DNA of 64,000 bases from Psychromonas marina (GTDB taxonomy: Bacteria; Pseudomonadota; Gammaproteobacteria; Enterobacterales; Psychromonadaceae): contig NZ_BSPQ01000021.1 of NCBI RefSeq assembly GCF_030161115.1, positions 55,781 to 119,780 of the forward strand. The letters are read 5' to 3'. Each line of letters starts with the position of its first letter. Position 1 is the stretch's first letter. A program made the translations under genes and the position numbers. The notes beneath the pieces were generated by a model. The model ran no database searches, had not been told where the DNA came from, and saw only the letters and a list, made by a program, of their open reading frames with translations. Below, piece by piece: positions 8,137-16,717 of the stretch.

Positions 8137-9819
8137 TCATCTAATCTCGAATATAAACGCCTGATAAGGCTTAAGCGTTAAATCTTCTAAGCAAGTTGGT
8201 ACATTGGCATAATTCCCTAAGATAAACTCTTTAATTTCTCCAGCATAATTACGTTGCAAAGTATGATCACTAAAGTTACAAATAATTAAGAGTGTGTACT
8301 CGTGGTAACAACGTCGATAGGCGAATACTTCAGCATCGTTTACATCAAGCGCTTGATAATCACCATAGGTAATCACTTCACCATATTTGTTAGATTTTCT
8401 AAGTGTAATGAGCCGCTGATAATAATTGAAGATAGAATCTTTGTTGTTTATTTCTGCCTGTACATTCACTGTCGCAAAATTGTTGTTGAGTGCTAGCCAT
8501 GGCTTGCCTGTAGTAAACCCTCCATTAGCCGTGTTATCCCATTGCATCGGAAGACGGGCATGATCCCGTGAGAAGTAGTTTAAGAAATCGATAGCCTGTT
8601 TTTCGCTACGACCACTAGCGAGTATTTTCTGATAATGAAACTTAGCCATCAGATCATTAAATTGCTCAATATCGGTGAATACTTTATTGGTCATGCCAAG
8701 TTCTTCACCCTGGTATACATAAGGTGTGCCACTCATCATATGTGTAATCGTCCCCAACATTTTTGCACTAATGGTACGATACTGCTCGTTATCACAGCCA
8801 AAACGCGATACTGTTCGCGGTTGGTCATGATTACTCCAATACAGGCTATTCCATCCCTTTTGATAAAGGTCTTTTTGCCAGCGACTCATGATCTCTTTAT
8901 ATTCTCTAAGATCAAAAGGTTTCCTGACCGCGTTATGTTCCTCTCTGTCGATACTCATGTGCTCAAAATGAAAGATCATACTCACTTCGTTACGAGCAGG
9001 GTGCGAATAATAACGACCATCTAATGTACTGGTAAACGGTGTTTCAGCCACTGTCATTACATCGTAATGAGATAATACTTTATCGTTTATCTCACGCAGG
9101 TATTGATGACATAATAGGTTGTTTGCCCAATGTTCCCAGCCAGATACACCTTCATCAAAAATAGTCGCATCGGGAAAATCGTCAGGTTTACCAATCATAT
9201 TTATGACATCCATTCGAAAGCCGCCAATCCCTTTTTTAAGCCAAAAGTGTAAAACAGCGTGGATGGCTTCACGTACTTCAGGATTTGCCCAATTTAAATC
9301 GGGTTGTTTTTTACTAAACAGATGTAAATAAAATTGCTGAGTTAAATCATCAAACTCCCAGGCTTTAGGTGTAAAGAATGACTCCCAGTTGTTGGGTTCA
9401 CTACCATCTGGTTTAGGCTCTTTCCATATATACCAATCACGTTTAGGGTTATTTACACTACTTTTTGATTCGATAAACCAAGGGTGTTCATCTGAGGTAT
9501 GATTAATAACAAGATCCATTAAAATTTTAATATTGCGTTTATTTGATTCTGTAATCAATAACTCCATATCATCCATACTGCCGAATTCAGGTGCAATGTT
9601 ATAATAATCAGAAATATCATAGCCGTTATCATCCATTGGTGACTGATTAACGGGACTTAACCAAATTACATTTACCCCCAGCGATTGAATATAATCTAGT
9701 TTACTAATAATCCCTTGGATATCGCCTATACCATCGCCGTTACTATCCTTAAAACTACGTGGATAGATTTGATAGACAACACAGTTGTGCCACCACTTTT
9801 TCGTGATTGTTTCTGCCAT
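8137..9819 (-). CDS. GH13 alpha-glucosidase / oligo-1,6-glucosidase
   Basis: 560-aa cytosolic glycoside hydrolase of family GH13 (subfamily of MalL and AglA enzymes), the usual length for this group. It hydrolyses short alpha-glucosides to glucose. Visible conserved regions: DLVINHTS, GGFRMDVI with nucleophile Asp204, VAET with acid/base Glu259, and SNHDQPR with Asp332. The HTSDEHPWF segment and QPDLNWANPEVRE are typical of the oligo-1,6-glucosidase branch. It lacks a signal peptide, so the substrate must first be imported; the divergent alpha-glucoside ABC operon 300 bp away is the obvious supplier. Exact linkage preference (alpha-1,4 or alpha-1,6) cannot be fixed from sequence reading alone. 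Confidence 0.93.
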   Translation of the reverse strand: MAETITKKWWHNCVVYQIYPRSFKDSNGDGIGDIQGIISKLDYIQSLGVNVIWLSPVNQSPMDDNGYDISDYYNIAPEFGSMDDMELLITESNKRNIKILMDLVINHTSDEHPWFIESKSSVNNPKRDWYIWKEPKPDGSEPNNWESFFTPKAWEFDDLTQQFYLHLFSKKQPDLNWANPEVREAIHAVLHFWLKKGIGGFRMDVINMIGKPDDFPDATIFDEGVSGWEHWANNLLCHQYLREINDKVLSHYDVMTVAETPFTSTLDGRYYSHPARNEVSMIFHFEHMSIDREEHNAVRKPFDLREYKEIMSRWQKDLYQKGWNSLYWSNHDQPRTVSRFGCDNEQYRTISAKMLGTITHMMSGTPYVYQGEELGMTNKVFTDIEQFNDLMAKFHYQKILASGRSEKQAIDFLNYFSRDHARLPMQWDNTANGGFTTGKPWLALNNNFATVNVQAEINNKDSIFNYYQRLITLRKSNKYGEVITYGDYQALDVNDAEVFAYRRCYHEYTLLIICNFSDHTLQRNYAGEIKEFILGNYANVPTCLEDLTLKPYQAFIFEIR

Positions 9820-10128
9820 CTTTATTCCTTATGTATAAGCTTTTTTAAATGACTTATAACGCGATGATCGTTGATATATAAATTGAAGAACTCACTACAG
9901 TCTAAATCTAATTGATAAATAATTAACCTAACTCACTAAATATTCACAAAACAAGTGATTAATATCACCAACCGAATACATAGTTCACCTCAAAAAGCGT
10001 TATTGCGCTCAATATTTGTACAGCAATAAAACCTTATCGCCGTTGTTGACTATTATTACGTCTTATATTTTTGAAATATAACATGCTAAATCAGATGTTT
10101 CTTTTTATTAAAATGGAGTGACAGGAAG
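9820..10128. promoter_or_regulatory. Divergent promoter region between the alpha-glucosidase and ABC importer genes
   Basis: About 310 bp that must carry promoters for both directions. The sequence is AT-rich; no unambiguous operator palindrome was found by eye, and no regulator gene lies next to it. Confidence 0.4.
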
Positions 10129-11487
10129 ATGAATAAAACCATACTCAATGGCGCAATTTTACTCGCTATTTTTAGCAGCTCTTCAGTTTTTGCTACGGAC
10201 CTAAAGTACCAACCCGGTGAAGATAAAACCTTTAATTGGGCAAGTTATGATCAGTTTAAAAAACAAATTGATCTTAAGGGTGAAAAAATAACCATTAAAG
10301 GTCCATGGTTAGGTGCAGATAAGAAACTGGTTGAAAGTGTGATCGCTTATTTTGAAGCAGCAACGGGTGCCACAGTTGAGTATGCAGGCTCAGATTCCTT
10401 CGAACAGCAAATTGTTATTGATGTACAAGCAGGTAGTGCCCCTAATATTGCTATATTTCCTCAACCGGGTCTAGCGGCAGACCTTGCATCAAAAGGTTTT
10501 TTATCGCCACTTAATACTGAAACAGAGAAATGGGTTAAAGATAATTATGCAGCAGGTTCTTCTTGGGTGGATTTAGGCACCTTTGCAGATAAAAAAGGCG
10601 ACCAACACCTATTTGGTTTCTTCTATAAAGTAGATTTAAAATCGTTGGTTTGGTTTGTACCCGAGAATTTCGAAGATTCAGGTTATGAAGTACCACAAAC
10701 CATGGAAGCATTAAAAACATTAACGAAACAGATTGTTACAGATGGCGGAACACCTTGGTGTATTGGTTTAGGCAGTGGTGGGGCAACAGGCTGGCCTGCT
10801 ACGGATTGGGTTGAAGACTTAATGTTAAGAACGCAGACACCTGAAGATTATGATCGCTGGGTAAGCAATGATCTTAAGTTTAATGATCCCAAAGTGCTGC
10901 AGGCTATTGATGAATTTGGTTGGTTTGCTGGCAATGATAAATTTGTTGAGGGTGGTGCGCGCGCGGTAGCAACGTCTGATTTCCGAGAAAGCCCACGTGG
11001 TTTATTCAGTTCTCCTGCAAAATGTTATATGCACAGACAAGCATCATTTATTCCTAGTTTCTTTCCTGAAGGTACGCAGTTAGGAGAAGACGCAGACTTC
11101 TTTTATTTCCCTGCTTATGCTTCTAAAGATCTCGGTAAACCGGTACTTGGTGCAGGTACTATGTGGGGAATTACTGATGACTCAAAAGCAACACAAGCCT
11201 TTATTGCTTTCTTACAAACCCCAATAGCGCATGAAATTTGGATGGCACAATCAGGCTTCTTAACACCCTATAAGGGGGTAAATGTTAATGCTTACGCCAA
11301 TGAGACACTCAAAAAGCAAGGTCAAATTCTACTTGACGCCACGACCTTTCGTTTTGATGGTTCAGATCTAATGCCGGGTAAGATTGGTGCTGGTGCCTTT
11401 TGGACTGGAATGGTTGATTACACGGGGGGGAAATCCGCTAAAGAAGTCGGCGATTATATCCAAGCTACGTGGGATGCACTTAAATAG
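10129..11487 (+). CDS. aglE: Alpha-glucoside ABC transporter, periplasmic substrate-binding protein (AglE-like)
   Basis: 452-aa family 1 (MalE/AglE cluster) solute-binding protein with a signal peptide ending near VFAT (residue 23). It captures oligosaccharides in the periplasm and delivers them to the two permeases encoded downstream. Signs of the AglE group include the IKGPWLGADK start of the mature domain, GTPWCIGLGSGGATGWPATDW and the GAGTMWGITDDS segment. It heads a four-gene operon; a hairpin after its stop probably sets its level above that of the permeases. The adjacent GH13 glucosidase supports alpha-glucoside as substrate (inference from context and family). Confidence 0.9.
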   Translation: MNKTILNGAILLAIFSSSSVFATDLKYQPGEDKTFNWASYDQFKKQIDLKGEKITIKGPWLGADKKLVESVIAYFEAATGATVEYAGSDSFEQQIVIDVQAGSAPNIAIFPQPGLAADLASKGFLSPLNTETEKWVKDNYAAGSSWVDLGTFADKKGDQHLFGFFYKVDLKSLVWFVPENFEDSGYEVPQTMEALKTLTKQIVTDGGTPWCIGLGSGGATGWPATDWVEDLMLRTQTPEDYDRWVSNDLKFNDPKVLQAIDEFGWFAGNDKFVEGGARAVATSDFRESPRGLFSSPAKCYMHRQASFIPSFFPEGTQLGEDADFFYFPAYASKDLGKPVLGAGTMWGITDDSKATQAFIAFLQTPIAHEIWMAQSGFLTPYKGVNVNAYANETLKKQGQILLDATTFRFDGSDLMPGKIGAGAFWTGMVDYTGGKSAKEVGDYIQATWDALK

Positions 11488-11495
11488 TACCTACG

Positions 11496-11521
11496 AATAA
11501 GCCGTAATTTTACGGCTTATT
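11496..11521 (+). terminator. Intra-operon hairpin after the binding-protein gene
   Basis: A 12-bp perfect stem AATAAGCCGTAA/TTACGGCTTATT with a 2-base loop sits 9 bp after the stop. It is likely a partial terminator or 3' mRNA stabiliser that gives excess binding protein. Confidence 0.7.
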
Positions 11522-11550
11522 ATTGATTTATATTGCAGTGTGAGGTTTAT

Positions 11551-12561
11551 ATGGAACAATTATTTTACTCCTTGCTAGTAATGCTACTCGGTGTGTTGAG
11601 TTGTGTTTTTTATTTTGTTGGTAGTAATTGGTTGTTACTCTTAATCTACCCGGTTAAGCATGTTTCTAATGTCAAAATGGCACAAAATATTCGTCGTGCT
11701 GCTGCTATTAGACCTTGGTTATTTTTGGGGCCTGCACTATTTTTCCTCATTTTATACCTCGTTTATCCCGTTTTTGATTCAGTGTATCTCTCTTTACATG
11801 GACGTAATGGCGAGGAATTTGTTGGTTTGGCAAATTACGAATGGTTATTTCAGGATAATGAATTCCTTGAAAGTTTAACCAACAATATTCTATGGCTACT
11901 GATTGTGCCGGCTCTATCGACTTTCTTTGGCCTTATTATTGCCGCACTGACTGATCGCATCAGATGGGGTGATTTTGCTAAAAGTCTTATATTTATGCCG
12001 ATGGCGATATCCTTCATTGGCGCATCTATCATCTGGAAATTTGTTTACGATTACCGAGCAGAAGGATCTGATCAAATTGGTTTGTTAAATGCGCTTGTCG
12101 AATACTTTGGAGGTACACCACAAGCCTGGATAACCCTACCTTTTTGGAATGATATCTTCTTAATGGTTATTTTGATTTGGATTCAAACAGGTTTTGCAAT
12201 GGTTATTTTATCTGCGGCATTACGTGGTATTCCTGAAGAAACCGTAGAAGCCGCAGTATTAGATGGTGCTAATGGGTTTCAAATTTTCTTTAAGATTCTG
12301 ATTCCACAGATTTGGACGTCGATTGCAGTGGTATGGACAACGATTACTATTTTAGTGCTTAAAGTATTTGATATCGTTTTAGCGATGACCAATGGGCAAT
12401 GGGATACACAAGTACTCGCCAATATGATGTTTGACTGGATGTTCAGGGGAGGTGGTGATTTCGGACGTGGTGCTGCAATCGCTGTCATTATCATGATTGC
12501 GGTTATCCCGGTTATGATTTGGAATGTTAGGCAGGCAAATGCACAGATGGAAGGACGTTAA
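11551..12561 (+). CDS. aglF: Alpha-glucoside ABC transporter permease (AglF-like)
   Basis: 336-aa inner-membrane permease of the MalF/AglF type. An N-terminal membrane anchor precedes the RPWLFLGPALFFLILYLVYP helix; the EAA loop that contacts the ATPase reads EAAVLDGANGFQIFFKILIP. The start at 11551 is chosen for the GTGAGG site just upstream; a TTG six codons earlier (11533) is less likely. It is followed two bases later by the second permease gene, a typical coupled arrangement. Confidence 0.9.
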   Translation: MEQLFYSLLVMLLGVLSCVFYFVGSNWLLLLIYPVKHVSNVKMAQNIRRAAAIRPWLFLGPALFFLILYLVYPVFDSVYLSLHGRNGEEFVGLANYEWLFQDNEFLESLTNNILWLLIVPALSTFFGLIIAALTDRIRWGDFAKSLIFMPMAISFIGASIIWKFVYDYRAEGSDQIGLLNALVEYFGGTPQAWITLPFWNDIFLMVILIWIQTGFAMVILSAALRGIPEETVEAAVLDGANGFQIFFKILIPQIWTSIAVVWTTITILVLKVFDIVLAMTNGQWDTQVLANMMFDWMFRGGGDFGRGAAIAVIIMIAVIPVMIWNVRQANAQMEGR

Positions 12562-12563
12562 TC

Positions 12564-13745
12564 ATGGCAAATAACAAATTCTCATCAGGATTGATGCTTA
12601 GTTTACGTCAACTTCGTCGCTCCCCCTTAATGATTGTTGTGCATCTAAGCGTACTGTTTCTGGTTATCTTGTGGACGTTTCCAACGGCTGGGTTATTAAT
12701 TTCCTCTTTCCGCGATAAAGATCAACTTGCCGTCAGTGGCTGGTGGCAATCTCTGTCCTCATCGGAACAGAACATAATTGGAAGAACAAGTGCGCCAGAC
12801 CAACAAGTATTGCTAGATGGTAAGTATGTTTTATCTGGCACTATTGAAGGTTTTGCCTTACAAGACACTATTTTACGTTTTGGTTGGACGTCAAAACAAC
12901 CAGAAGCTTATCAGGTAAATACAATCGCCTCTATGAAGAATGCTGGTACGTTAACTGTTAGTAGTGATGGACAGTATACAATGACGTCGTTAGTGCCATT
13001 CACAGGAAGTCGCGGAAAACGTGTCTTTTATACTCAACTCACATCCCCTAAATTCACACTTGATAATTATGTAGAAGTCTTAAACTCAGAGGGAATAGGG
13101 CAGTCATTTATTAACTCTTTGACAGTAACTATTCCTGCTACCATCATCCCTATTCTAATTGCAGCTTTTGCTGCGTATGCGTTATCTTGGATGCGTTTAC
13201 CTGGTAGAGGTTTACTCATTGCCCTCGTTGTCGGCTTATTAGTTGTACCGCTGCAAATGTCACTCATTCCTCTATTACAGTTATATAATACGATAGGTAG
13301 TTATTTTGGTGTCAGCGCAAAAACCTATTTCGGTATCTGGCTTGCACATACTGGATTTGGACTTCCGTTAGCAATCTACCTATTAAGAAATTACATTGCA
13401 GGGCTTCCCAAAGAGATTATTGAATCGGCGCGTGTTGATGGTGCAAATGACTTTGAAATATTTGTGAAAATTATTCTCCCACTTTCGTTTCCAGCGCTTG
13501 CTTCCTTTGCTATTTTTCAGTTTCTTTGGGTTTGGAATGACCTATTAGTGGCGACCGTATTCCTGGGTAATGGTGAACATGAATTAGTGTTAACAGGTCG
13601 TTTAAGAGAGTTACTGGGCTCAAGAGGTGGTAACTGGGAAATTCTAACTGCATCTGCATTTGTTTCAATTGCAGTACCACTGACGGTATTTTTCACCTTA
13701 CAACGATACCTTGTTCGAGGTTTACTTTCTGGCTCTGTTAAATAA
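12564..13745 (+). CDS. aglG: Alpha-glucoside ABC transporter permease (AglG-like) with large periplasmic insertion
   Basis: 393-aa MalG-type inner-membrane permease. It is about 110 aa longer than a standard MalG because of a hydrophilic insert (about residues 55-165) between helix 1 and the permease core; this insert is known for AglG-type permeases. The core starts at FTLDNYVEVL and contains the EAA loop ESARVDGANDFEIFVKIILP. It is cotranscribed with the AglF-like gene upstream and the ATPase gene downstream. Confidence 0.9.
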   Translation: MANNKFSSGLMLSLRQLRRSPLMIVVHLSVLFLVILWTFPTAGLLISSFRDKDQLAVSGWWQSLSSSEQNIIGRTSAPDQQVLLDGKYVLSGTIEGFALQDTILRFGWTSKQPEAYQVNTIASMKNAGTLTVSSDGQYTMTSLVPFTGSRGKRVFYTQLTSPKFTLDNYVEVLNSEGIGQSFINSLTVTIPATIIPILIAAFAAYALSWMRLPGRGLLIALVVGLLVVPLQMSLIPLLQLYNTIGSYFGVSAKTYFGIWLAHTGFGLPLAIYLLRNYIAGLPKEIIESARVDGANDFEIFVKIILPLSFPALASFAIFQFLWVWNDLLVATVFLGNGEHELVLTGRLRELLGSRGGNWEILTASAFVSIAVPLTVFFTLQRYLVRGLLSGSVK

Positions 13746-13763
13746 TCAATTTAAGGATGAATT

Positions 13764-14867
13764 ATGGTTAGCTCGACCGGATTAACATTAAAAAACATTA
13801 AAAAATCCTATGGTAAAACAGACGTATTACATGGTATTGATCTTGAAATTGCATTAGGAGAATTTATTGTTTTTGTTGGCCCTTCTGGCTGTGGTAAATC
13901 AACGCTTTTACGGATGATTGCAGGCCTTGAAGAGATTACTAGTGGGGACCTGTTTATAGAAGGTGCCCATGTTAATGATTTACCTGCTGCAATGCGTGGT
14001 ATTGCCATGGTTTTTCAATCCTATGCCTTATATCCACATATGACGGTATACGACAACATGGCTTTTGCCATGCGTATTGCCAAAGAAGATAAAGCCACTA
14101 TCGATCAACGCGTCAACAGTGCCGCAGAGATGTTACAATTAACAGATTATCTTTATCGTTTACCTAAAGCACTTTCGGGAGGCCAACGTCAACGCGTGGC
14201 AATCGGTCGTGCAATTGTACGTAATCCAAAAGTGTTTCTATTTGATGAACCTCTGTCTAACTTAGATGCTTCATTGCGTGTACAAACGCGCATTGAAATT
14301 GCTAATTTAAAAGAAACCATGAAACAAACGACAATGATTTATGTGACCCATGATCAAGTTGAAGCAATGACCCTCGCTGATCGTATTGTTGTACTTTCAG
14401 CGGGTAATATTGAACAAGTCGGTACCCCCCTTGAATTATACAGTAAACCTGCAAATCTATTTGTTGCACAGTTTATAGGGTCTCCAGCAATGAACATCTT
14501 TACGGTTAAGGTATTACAGACAGGTAAAGTAACGCGTATTAAAACGCAAAATAAGAATGTGTTTGATATTCCTATTTCAAGTGCTGCACAAATAAAAGAA
14601 CAAACAATCACAATAGGCGTTCGCCCAGAAGATTTCTGTTTAGCTGATAAAGAGAGTTGCATGTTATCTGGTGAAATAGTTTTTATCGAATCATTGGGAG
14701 AAGTCACCTTACTGCATCTAAACAGTAGTGAGTCCACTGATCCGCTGGTGGTTAAATTACCGGGGATTATTAATAAACAAAAAGGTGAGATGATTTGTCT
14801 TAAAACCGAACTAGATAAAACCCACCTATTTGATGAACAGGGAATTTCATTACTTTACCAAGTCTAA
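13764..14867 (+). CDS. aglK: Sugar ABC transporter ATPase (AglK/MalK/UgpC type)
   Basis: 367-aa ATP-binding subunit. Motifs in order: Walker A GPSGCGKST, Q-loop VFQSYALYPH, signature LSGGQRQRVAIGRA, Walker B VFLFDEP, switch His in IYVTHDQ, then the C-terminal regulatory OB domain typical of MalK proteins (IGVRPEDF). It powers the AglF/AglG-like permease pair on the cytosolic face. The operon ends with a strong bidirectional terminator. Confidence 0.93.
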   Translation: MVSSTGLTLKNIKKSYGKTDVLHGIDLEIALGEFIVFVGPSGCGKSTLLRMIAGLEEITSGDLFIEGAHVNDLPAAMRGIAMVFQSYALYPHMTVYDNMAFAMRIAKEDKATIDQRVNSAAEMLQLTDYLYRLPKALSGGQRQRVAIGRAIVRNPKVFLFDEPLSNLDASLRVQTRIEIANLKETMKQTTMIYVTHDQVEAMTLADRIVVLSAGNIEQVGTPLELYSKPANLFVAQFIGSPAMNIFTVKVLQTGKVTRIKTQNKNVFDIPISSAAQIKEQTITIGVRPEDFCLADKESCMLSGEIVFIESLGEVTLLHLNSSESTDPLVVKLPGIINKQKGEMICLKTELDKTHLFDEQGISLLYQV

Positions 14868-14934
14868 CGGTCATGTTGTCTAAGGGCTGTGTTTCAGTTG
14901 TGTAGGTAAACTTAAAGCAGCTTATTTTGTTAAG

Positions 14935-14977
14935 AAAAAGCCCATTTACCGATTAGGATAAATGGGCTTTTCTATTT
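14935..14977. terminator. Bidirectional terminator after the ABC importer operon
   Basis: AAAAGCCCATTTA pairs with TAAATGGGCTTTT across a 10-base loop and is flanked by A and T runs, so it also serves the convergent porin gene. Confidence 0.85.
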
Positions 14978-14989
14978 TAGTGCTCTGTT

Positions 14990-16078
14990 TCATAGGATAA
15001 AGTTAAGCATTAACGTATAGATGTTGGCATCGGTGTCACTACCCGGAGCGAAGGTTTCTGTAAATTGTCCACTTGTTGACGGGAAATAATTCTCAGTAAA
15101 GGCTTTTTGATATTCTAAATTCATAGAAATATTAGGGGTAAAGTCATAACGTAACCCCGCAGTAATCGCTCGACTGCTGTTTTCTCTGCCTGAACCAACA
15201 CTGTGCATCTGCCCATAATTCGCGTAAGGCGATAATTTATTAAATCGGTAGCTGAGTTGTGCATACCAATCAAAGTGGCTGTCTTGCGCATAATAAGCTT
15301 CTGCTCTCATGGTTAATTGATCCCATAAGTATTCTCCGCCGAAGCTATAAGTATTGATAGCCTGATCTTTAAGATGTAACGTGTATCTAGGCACTGCGAG
15401 TTGCAGTTCTAAGTCATATTCAGTGCGTAATGCATTCATGTAAAATCGATAATCATAACTACTTAATTCAACTTTGACACCAAGCATACTATGAATATCA
15501 AAGATGTATTTCTGAGGCCCTTTAGTTGCTTTACCTTCACCAAAAAAACTTGCATAGGGCTCTACGGATAAAGCAATATCATCGGTTAATTCACCTTGCC
15601 ATTTCAACGTAAGTCCATCGTATGACGTTACCCCTAATTGACTATCGTAAACTTCATTAGAAGGGCGTGCTGTTGTATAAGCGTGACCCACATAATAATA
15701 TTCGGAGTCTAAAAAGGTTGGCGTACGTAAACGGCCTATTTTAATATCGAATTGACTGAAACTGTAACCTAAGTGTAGCCATTCTAAGGCAGGCTCAGAC
15801 CAATTGTCTTGAGGGCGTTTTACAACCTGAATAGAGGTAGTGAAGTTATTTAAGAATTGATAATCAAGTTGTAGCCCTAATGTTGTATCACAATCGAAAC
15901 ACGTTTCATCGTTAATTTCACGATTAATATAGATTGGAGTTTCATTATCCGTGGTAGTGATTGATGTCGAGCCAAAAGCACTAAATAGTAGGTCATCAGT
16001 TAATTCAATGGTAGCCAATGCATTCGATGAAATGAGAAAAACAAAGGGGATCGTCACTAAATAATAATTATTTTTCAT
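14990..16078 (-). CDS. Outer-membrane porin-like beta-barrel protein
   Basis: 362 aa. A signal peptide (MKNNYYLVTIPFVFLISS, cleavage after ALA) is followed by repeated amphipathic strands with aromatic girdles, as in a porin barrel: FDIKIGRLRTP, LSYRFNKLSPYANYG, GLRYDFTPNISMNLEYQKAF. A CFDC pair near mature residue 40 is unusual for a porin. The start at 16078 is chosen for GGAGAG just upstream; it overlaps the end of the PstS-like gene by 11 bp, so the two form one operon. Substrate unknown. The divergent hybrid kinase may control it. Confidence 0.75.
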   Translation of the reverse strand: MKNNYYLVTIPFVFLISSNALATIELTDDLLFSAFGSTSITTTDNETPIYINREINDETCFDCDTTLGLQLDYQFLNNFTTSIQVVKRPQDNWSEPALEWLHLGYSFSQFDIKIGRLRTPTFLDSEYYYVGHAYTTARPSNEVYDSQLGVTSYDGLTLKWQGELTDDIALSVEPYASFFGEGKATKGPQKYIFDIHSMLGVKVELSSYDYRFYMNALRTEYDLELQLAVPRYTLHLKDQAINTYSFGGEYLWDQLTMRAEAYYAQDSHFDWYAQLSYRFNKLSPYANYGQMHSVGSGRENSSRAITAGLRYDFTPNISMNLEYQKAFTENYFPSTSGQFTETFAPGSDTDANIYTLMLNFIL

Positions 16079-16535
16079 CGTTGCTCTCCGTTTGAAGAAT
16101 AAATAAAAGATTAAATTCATCTGATATTAGCGAAGCAGGGGCATATCCAATACTGTTTGGGTGTGCGAGTAGGAATTTTTGTAGTGATTCAAAGTTGTTT
16201 TTATCCATCTCTTTTGGGGGGAACCCCCTCCCTGAAAAAATTAATTTAGCACGCGTAGCATTAATTTGAGATTCTGATTGCTCTAATAGGTCATTATAAA
16301 ATTGTATTTTTATATCAGAACCGGCAGGCCAATCGACTAGAGAATATTTTTGGTTATTTAGCCGCTTAACCTTCCCCTTAAACAACATTTTCGCCTTTCC
16401 CGCTGACAATTTTTTAAAATCATCATTAGCGCTAAAAATTGCGAGTGACTCTGCACTAAGGTAGTTAGAGGTAAAAATAGCGGACAAAAAAATCAACAAC
16501 TTGATATATTTACATCTAAGTAAAACTGTTTTCAT
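16068..16535 (-). CDS. Short PstS-like phosphate/anion-binding periplasmic protein
   Basis: 155 aa with an N-terminal signal peptide ending near LSAES. The AIFSANDDFKKLSAGKAKMLF opening and the FSGRGFPP segment resemble the short PBP-like (PstS-type) proteins that accompany porins and sensor kinases in marine gammaproteobacteria. It is about half the length of a true PstS, so it is probably a one-domain sensor or accessory protein rather than an ABC transporter receptor. It is the first gene of the operon with the porin-like gene and is divergent from the hybrid kinase. The role is inferred from the neighbourhood. Confidence 0.65.
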   Translation of the reverse strand: MKTVLLRCKYIKLLIFLSAIFTSNYLSAESLAIFSANDDFKKLSAGKAKMLFKGKVKRLNNQKYSLVDWPAGSDIKIQFYNDLLEQSESQINATRAKLIFSGRGFPPKEMDKNNFESLQKFLLAHPNSIGYAPASLISDEFNLLFILQTESNDEK

Positions 16536-16717
16536 TTGTAATTATCCATATTTTTATTGTAAGTTGGCAACCTATGATTTTATATTTTAATGTCAATGGG
16601 CGCTGAGTCAACATTAAGTCACAACAATTAACTCATTATTTTTCATTGTGTTAAAAATGTTCTACATTCAATATAGTTTGTGATTTTATATTATACCAAT
16701 TTACAGTAGGTGAAATA